Source of the DNA: CAZENU01 sp965222125
GTDB taxonomy: Bacteria; Chloroflexota; Dehalococcoidia; Lucifugimonadales; CAZENU01
DNA length: 64,000 nucleotides
Reading direction: 5' to 3'
Assembly (NCBI GenBank): GCA_965222125.1
Contig: CBDCTC010000005.1
Coordinates: 496,001 to 560,000, forward strand
Under the pieces are notes generated by a model. The model did no database searches and was not told the DNA's origin. It worked only from the letters and a program-made list of their open reading frames with translations. Of this stretch, positions 61,371 to 64,000 are shown one piece after another; the stretch's first letter is position 1, and each line of letters starts with the position of its first letter. A program made the position numbers and the translations under genes.

Positions 61371-62330
61371 ATGATCTACCGGACACTTGGGAGGACCGGA
61401 CTGCGGGTGTCCATCCTCGGCATGGGCACCGGCGGGCCGAACGTGCTGGGCCAGCGCCTGGGCCGTGACGAGTCCGAGATGAAGGCGCTGCTCTACCGGG
61501 CCTTCGACCTGGGGATCAACCTGTTCGACACTGCGCGAGAGTACCTCGACAGCGAGGTGATCTTGGGAAGGGCGCTCGAGGACATTCCTCGCGCCGACGT
61601 GGTCGTGTCCACCAAGTTCGGCGCCGTCCTTGCGGTCGACTCGGGCGTTCAGATAATGAGCGCCGCCGAGGTCATCGATACGGTCGAGGCGAGCTTGAGC
61701 CGGCTACGGCTGTCCGAGATCGACGTCGTGATGGTCGGCGGTCTTCTGACGTCCGGAAGCGTCGCGGTGGTCTTGGAGGAGCAGGTCCCGGCGCTGGAGC
61801 GGCTGCGCCGGCAGGGCAAGGTGCGCCACGTCGGGTCGTCAGAGGCGTCCAGCTCGGATGGGGCTCACGACTGGTTGCGGCACGTGCTGCCGACAGACGT
61901 CTTCGACGTGGTGATGGTCGGCCATAACATGCTGAACCAGTCGGCCCGCCGCAACGTCTTCCCCGCCTGCGTGGACCGTAACGTCGGCGTGATGAACATC
62001 TATACCAGCCGGAGGGTAATGTCGGACCCTCGGCGGCTTCGCGAGGTCCTGGCCGATCTGGCGGTCCGCGGCGTAGTATCGGACGACGTGGCGTCCGCCG
62101 AGGAGCCGCTTGGCTGGCTGATCGAGTCAGGCGAGGTCGAGTCGCTGGTAGAGGCCGCCTACCGCTACGCCGCCTACACGGAAGGGGTCTCCACGGTCAT
62201 GACGGGCACCATCGACCCTGGGCACCTGGGACAGAACGTCGAATCCGTGCTCAAGGGGCCCCTGTCGGCCGAGGCGATAGAACGACTCCGGACGGAATTC
62301 GGATCGGTCACCGACCCGATAGGCAACTGA
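61371..62330 (+). CDS. Aldo/keto reductase family protein lacking the catalytic His
   Basis: 319 residues: YRTLGRTGLRVSILGMGTGG, the Asp and Tyr in LFDTAREYLDSEVILGRAL and the Lys in STKFG are present. The strand that usually carries the His (D...lH) reads IDVVMVGGLLTSG, with Gly at that place. The family reduces carbonyls with NADPH; the missing His may shift substrate or activity. Cotranscribed with the enolase-superfamily gene. Confidence 0.9.
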   Translation: MIYRTLGRTGLRVSILGMGTGGPNVLGQRLGRDESEMKALLYRAFDLGINLFDTAREYLDSEVILGRALEDIPRADVVVSTKFGAVLAVDSGVQIMSAAEVIDTVEASLSRLRLSEIDVVMVGGLLTSGSVAVVLEEQVPALERLRRQGKVRHVGSSEASSSDGAHDWLRHVLPTDVFDVVMVGHNMLNQSARRNVFPACVDRNVGVMNIYTSRRVMSDPRRLREVLADLAVRGVVSDDVASAEEPLGWLIESGEVESLVEAAYRYAAYTEGVSTVMTGTIDPGHLGQNVESVLKGPLSAEAIERLRTEFGSVTDPIGN

Positions 62331-62383
62331 GAACGCCGCTACAGCATCGGCAGCTGCGAACACGCGGGCGCCCCTACACCGGG

Positions 62384-62845
62384 TTAACTTCCTCTGATGA
62401 AGTCGGCTGCGCGCTCCGCCATGCCGATTACCGTAAGGTTGAGATTAGCCCGGACCGTGTCAGGCATGATCGAGGCGTCGATGATGCGCAGTCCGTCGAC
62501 GCCGTAGACCCTTCCGTACTGGTCCACCACGGCCAACGGGTCGCTTGGAGGACCCATCTTGCAGGTGCTCGATACGTGGTGCGCGGTGATCACCTCCCGC
62601 TTCATCCAGGAATCCAGGGCGTCATCGGTGCACAGGACGTCGTCCGATGGTGCGATCCGCTCCTCGACTATCCGATCGAAAGCCTCATGCTTGAACAGGT
62701 CGGCACACACCCGGATACCTTCACGGAACCGCGACCTATCGAAGGGGTCGTCCAGCAGGTTGAAGTCGAGATAAGGGGGTTGCATCGGGTCTCTGGATTG
62801 GATGCGCAGCTCGCCCTGGCTTAAGGCCAGGTAGAGGCACAAGCT
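62384..62845 (-). pseudogene. GMC oxidoreductase, C-terminal fragment
   Basis: About 150 residues match the GMC C-terminal domain: SRDPMQPPYLDFNLLDDPFD, RFREGIRVCADLF, AHHVSSTCKMG (active-site His) and GLRIIDASIMPDTVRANLN. The FAD-binding N-terminus is absent: upstream of about 62845 the frame turns into sequence antisense to another gene. An insertion or deletion therefore removed roughly 370 residues. The family oxidises alcohols or sugars. Confidence 0.75.
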
Positions 62846-62875
62846 TACGCCTACGCCTACCGAGTGGGCATAGAC

Positions 62876-63265
62876 ATGGACTTCACACTCACGAGTGAAA
62901 TCAAGCTGCTTGATCTCATTGGATTCGTTGGTTGGGCCATAGGATTGTTCGCCGGCGCCAGTTGGCTCAAACGACGCTATGCCAACCGCCTGGAATCGGA
63001 TCCCATGCGCATCTTCCAGTCGAACATTGCCGACTTGGAGGTGATAGTTCGCATGATGGAAAACAGCGAAGCACGATACATGACTCGAGACGACGATGAC
63101 TCGGAAGATTCCCGGGCTAGCGGCAGGGTCGCCAAAGTGATGGCTGACTACAGAATTCGAGACCATGATCTACAGCGGCTGGTTAATCTCCTGCCGCGAT
63201 GCGCATCGGCGCAATGCCAACCCATATCTCCACGTCAGGCCCGTACCTGGCCTATATGTTGTTGA
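62876..63265 (+). CDS. Hypothetical membrane-anchored protein in lower-GC DNA
   Basis: 129 residues from ATG 62876 (GTG 62864 also possible). LLDLIGFVGWAIGLFAGASW is one TM helix, followed by a charged coiled-coil-like region (RRYANRLESDPMRIFQSNIA, DLEVIVRMMENSEAR) and an acidic patch. The last 20 residues come from the palindromic repeat, so the native C-terminus is probably replaced. GC is clearly lower than the flanks. It sits exactly where the GMC gene is broken. Confidence 0.5.
   Translation: MDFTLTSEIKLLDLIGFVGWAIGLFAGASWLKRRYANRLESDPMRIFQSNIADLEVIVRMMENSEARYMTRDDDDSEDSRASGRVAKVMADYRIRDHDLQRLVNLLPRCASAQCQPISPRQARTWPICC
63190..63216. repeat. 27-nt palindromic repeat, copy 2
   Basis: CCTGCCGCG then ATGCGC-ATCG-GCGCAA: second copy of 38347-38373 with two differences. 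It marks the edge of the segment next to the broken GMC gene. Confidence 0.55.
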
Positions 63266-63294
63266 TCCTCGTTAGCCGATGTCTATGGTGGGAC

Positions 63295-64000
63295 CTAGCT
63301 GAACCGGAACGAGTAGAGCTTGCAGTTCTTGAAGTGGAAGCGCAGCTTGACTGCCCTGCCCGCTAACGCGCTCAGGTCGGCGTTGCCGCCCCAAGAGGCG
63401 ACGTTGTCCAGGCCGGACGACGTCATCGGGTCGGCGTCCTCAAACCGGTATCCCGCGATGTAGTCGTGGTTGGGCTCCAGCAGCTCCACCCGGAGCTCGG
63501 GCGGTCCGGCCCCCCACTGCTGGAGGGCGGTCTCCACGTTGAGATGCAGCCGAGAGCCGGAGAAGCTGAACGACCTGGTGACGACCTCGCTGTACTCCGG
63601 CGCGGCGCCGCGCATGGGCCGGACGTCAGTTGCCGTCCCCTTGGCGCCGTCGAGGGACACGAAGCCGTCCAGCCGCACGGTCGCGAGTCCGATGGCCGCC
63701 GTGGCCCGGTCGCCGAGCGTCAGGAGCTGCTCCGGCGAGCGCCAGTTGGTGCCGCTGTAGAAGACGAGGATCCGGTCCCCGTGGATGATGGGTACCCTGG
63801 AGTAGATCGACGTGCCGTCGAAGTCGAGCGGGTGGCCGCGGTCGATGAAGGGCGCGCGGAAGTCGCGGCGGTAGTGGACGCCGTCCCGGCTGAAGGCTAG
63901 CTCCGGGTGGTGGGTCGTGTTGGTCGTCCGGAATATCCACGGCGTCGCGACGTAGATTCCCTCGTACGCGATGGTAGGCATCGAGTAGAACTCGGTGTCC
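63295..64000 (-). CDS. Carbohydrate-active-enzyme-like protein, 5' end beyond the right edge
   Basis: At least 235 residues; the frame continues past 64000 (DTEFYSMPTIAYEGIYVATP). Features such as PELAFSRDGVHYRRDFRAPF, SRVPIIHGDRILVFYSG and the beta-rich tail (LRVELLEPNHDYIAGY, then LSALAGRAVKLRFHFKNCKLYSFRF) resemble GH32/GH43-type five-bladed propellers with a C-terminal beta-sandwich. The N-terminal catalytic part is not visible, so the activity is unassigned. Confidence 0.6.
   Translation of the reverse strand, partial: DTEFYSMPTIAYEGIYVATPWIFRTTNTTHHPELAFSRDGVHYRRDFRAPFIDRGHPLDFDGTSIYSRVPIIHGDRILVFYSGTNWRSPEQLLTLGDRATAAIGLATVRLDGFVSLDGAKGTATDVRPMRGAAPEYSEVVTRSFSFSGSRLHLNVETALQQWGAGPPELRVELLEPNHDYIAGYRFEDADPMTSSGLDNVASWGGNADLSALAGRAVKLRFHFKNCKLYSFRFS

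Overview
The window is high-GC, gene-dense bacterial DNA. It encodes LL-diaminopimelate aminotransferase next to dapF, an archaeal-type phosphoglycerate mutase next to pgk, HisZ, separate PurS and a DUF3105 protein. It also carries a scatter of phytanoyl-CoA dioxygenase, enolase-superfamily and aldo/keto reductase genes. That mix, with frequent GTGA/ATGA/TTGA gene overlaps and TTG/GTG starts, fits a Chloroflexota genome, perhaps Dehalococcoidia or a SAR202-like lineage. The assignment is an inference from gene content; no rRNA or marker tree is available here.

Layout. (1) 1-9640, minus strand: an unusual run of seven genes. In transcription order they are a transglutaminase-like protein, a degenerate adenylate-forming (PaaK/LuxE-like) protein, a K+ channel with an RCK-like domain, an intact PaaK-like ligase, a SecA-like ATPase, a Gly/Ser/Arg/Gln/Tyr-rich lipoprotein and an unrecognised partial gene. 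I know of no described system with this content, and it is the best candidate for something new. (2) 9671-11040: a DegV protein and a PadR regulator. (3) 11235-16536, plus: the his operon hisZ-hisG-hisD-hisC-hisB. (4) 16642-24000: an orphan antitoxin, then a minus-strand purine cluster guaA-purD-purE-purB-purC-DUF3105-purS converging on his. (5) 24053-37375, plus: tsaC/sua5, a prenyltransferase, pgk, apgM, a single-chain restriction-modification enzyme, tpiA, miaA, dapF, dapL and hflX. The R-M cassette sits between the glycolytic genes apgM and tpiA.

(6) 38.2-46.0 kb is an accessory island. It holds a glycosyltransferase-like membrane protein, a secreted/membrane protein broken by a palindrome, an IS1380-family element, palindromic repeats, a frameshifted replication-initiator-like gene and a TIR-like nucleotide-binding protein behind a near-consensus promoter. 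(7) 46.2-48.0 kb: an S41 protease and smpB. (8) 48.2-51.5 kb: small regulatory and hypothetical genes, tRNA-Arg(TCT), and a tightly packed dual-OB/DUF488/DUF488 trio. (9) 51.6-64 kb is a mosaic of accessory metabolism, with VapBC, two more orphan XRE antitoxins, three frameshifted genes, a truncated GMC oxidoreductase and a partial carbohydrate-active-enzyme-like gene at the right edge.

Themes: conserved biosynthesis (histidine, purine, lysine/peptidoglycan precursors, lower glycolysis) is intact. The accessory parts show repeated decay: toxins lost while antitoxins persist, frameshifts, and palindromes inside genes. Because the frameshifts cluster, some may be assembly errors.
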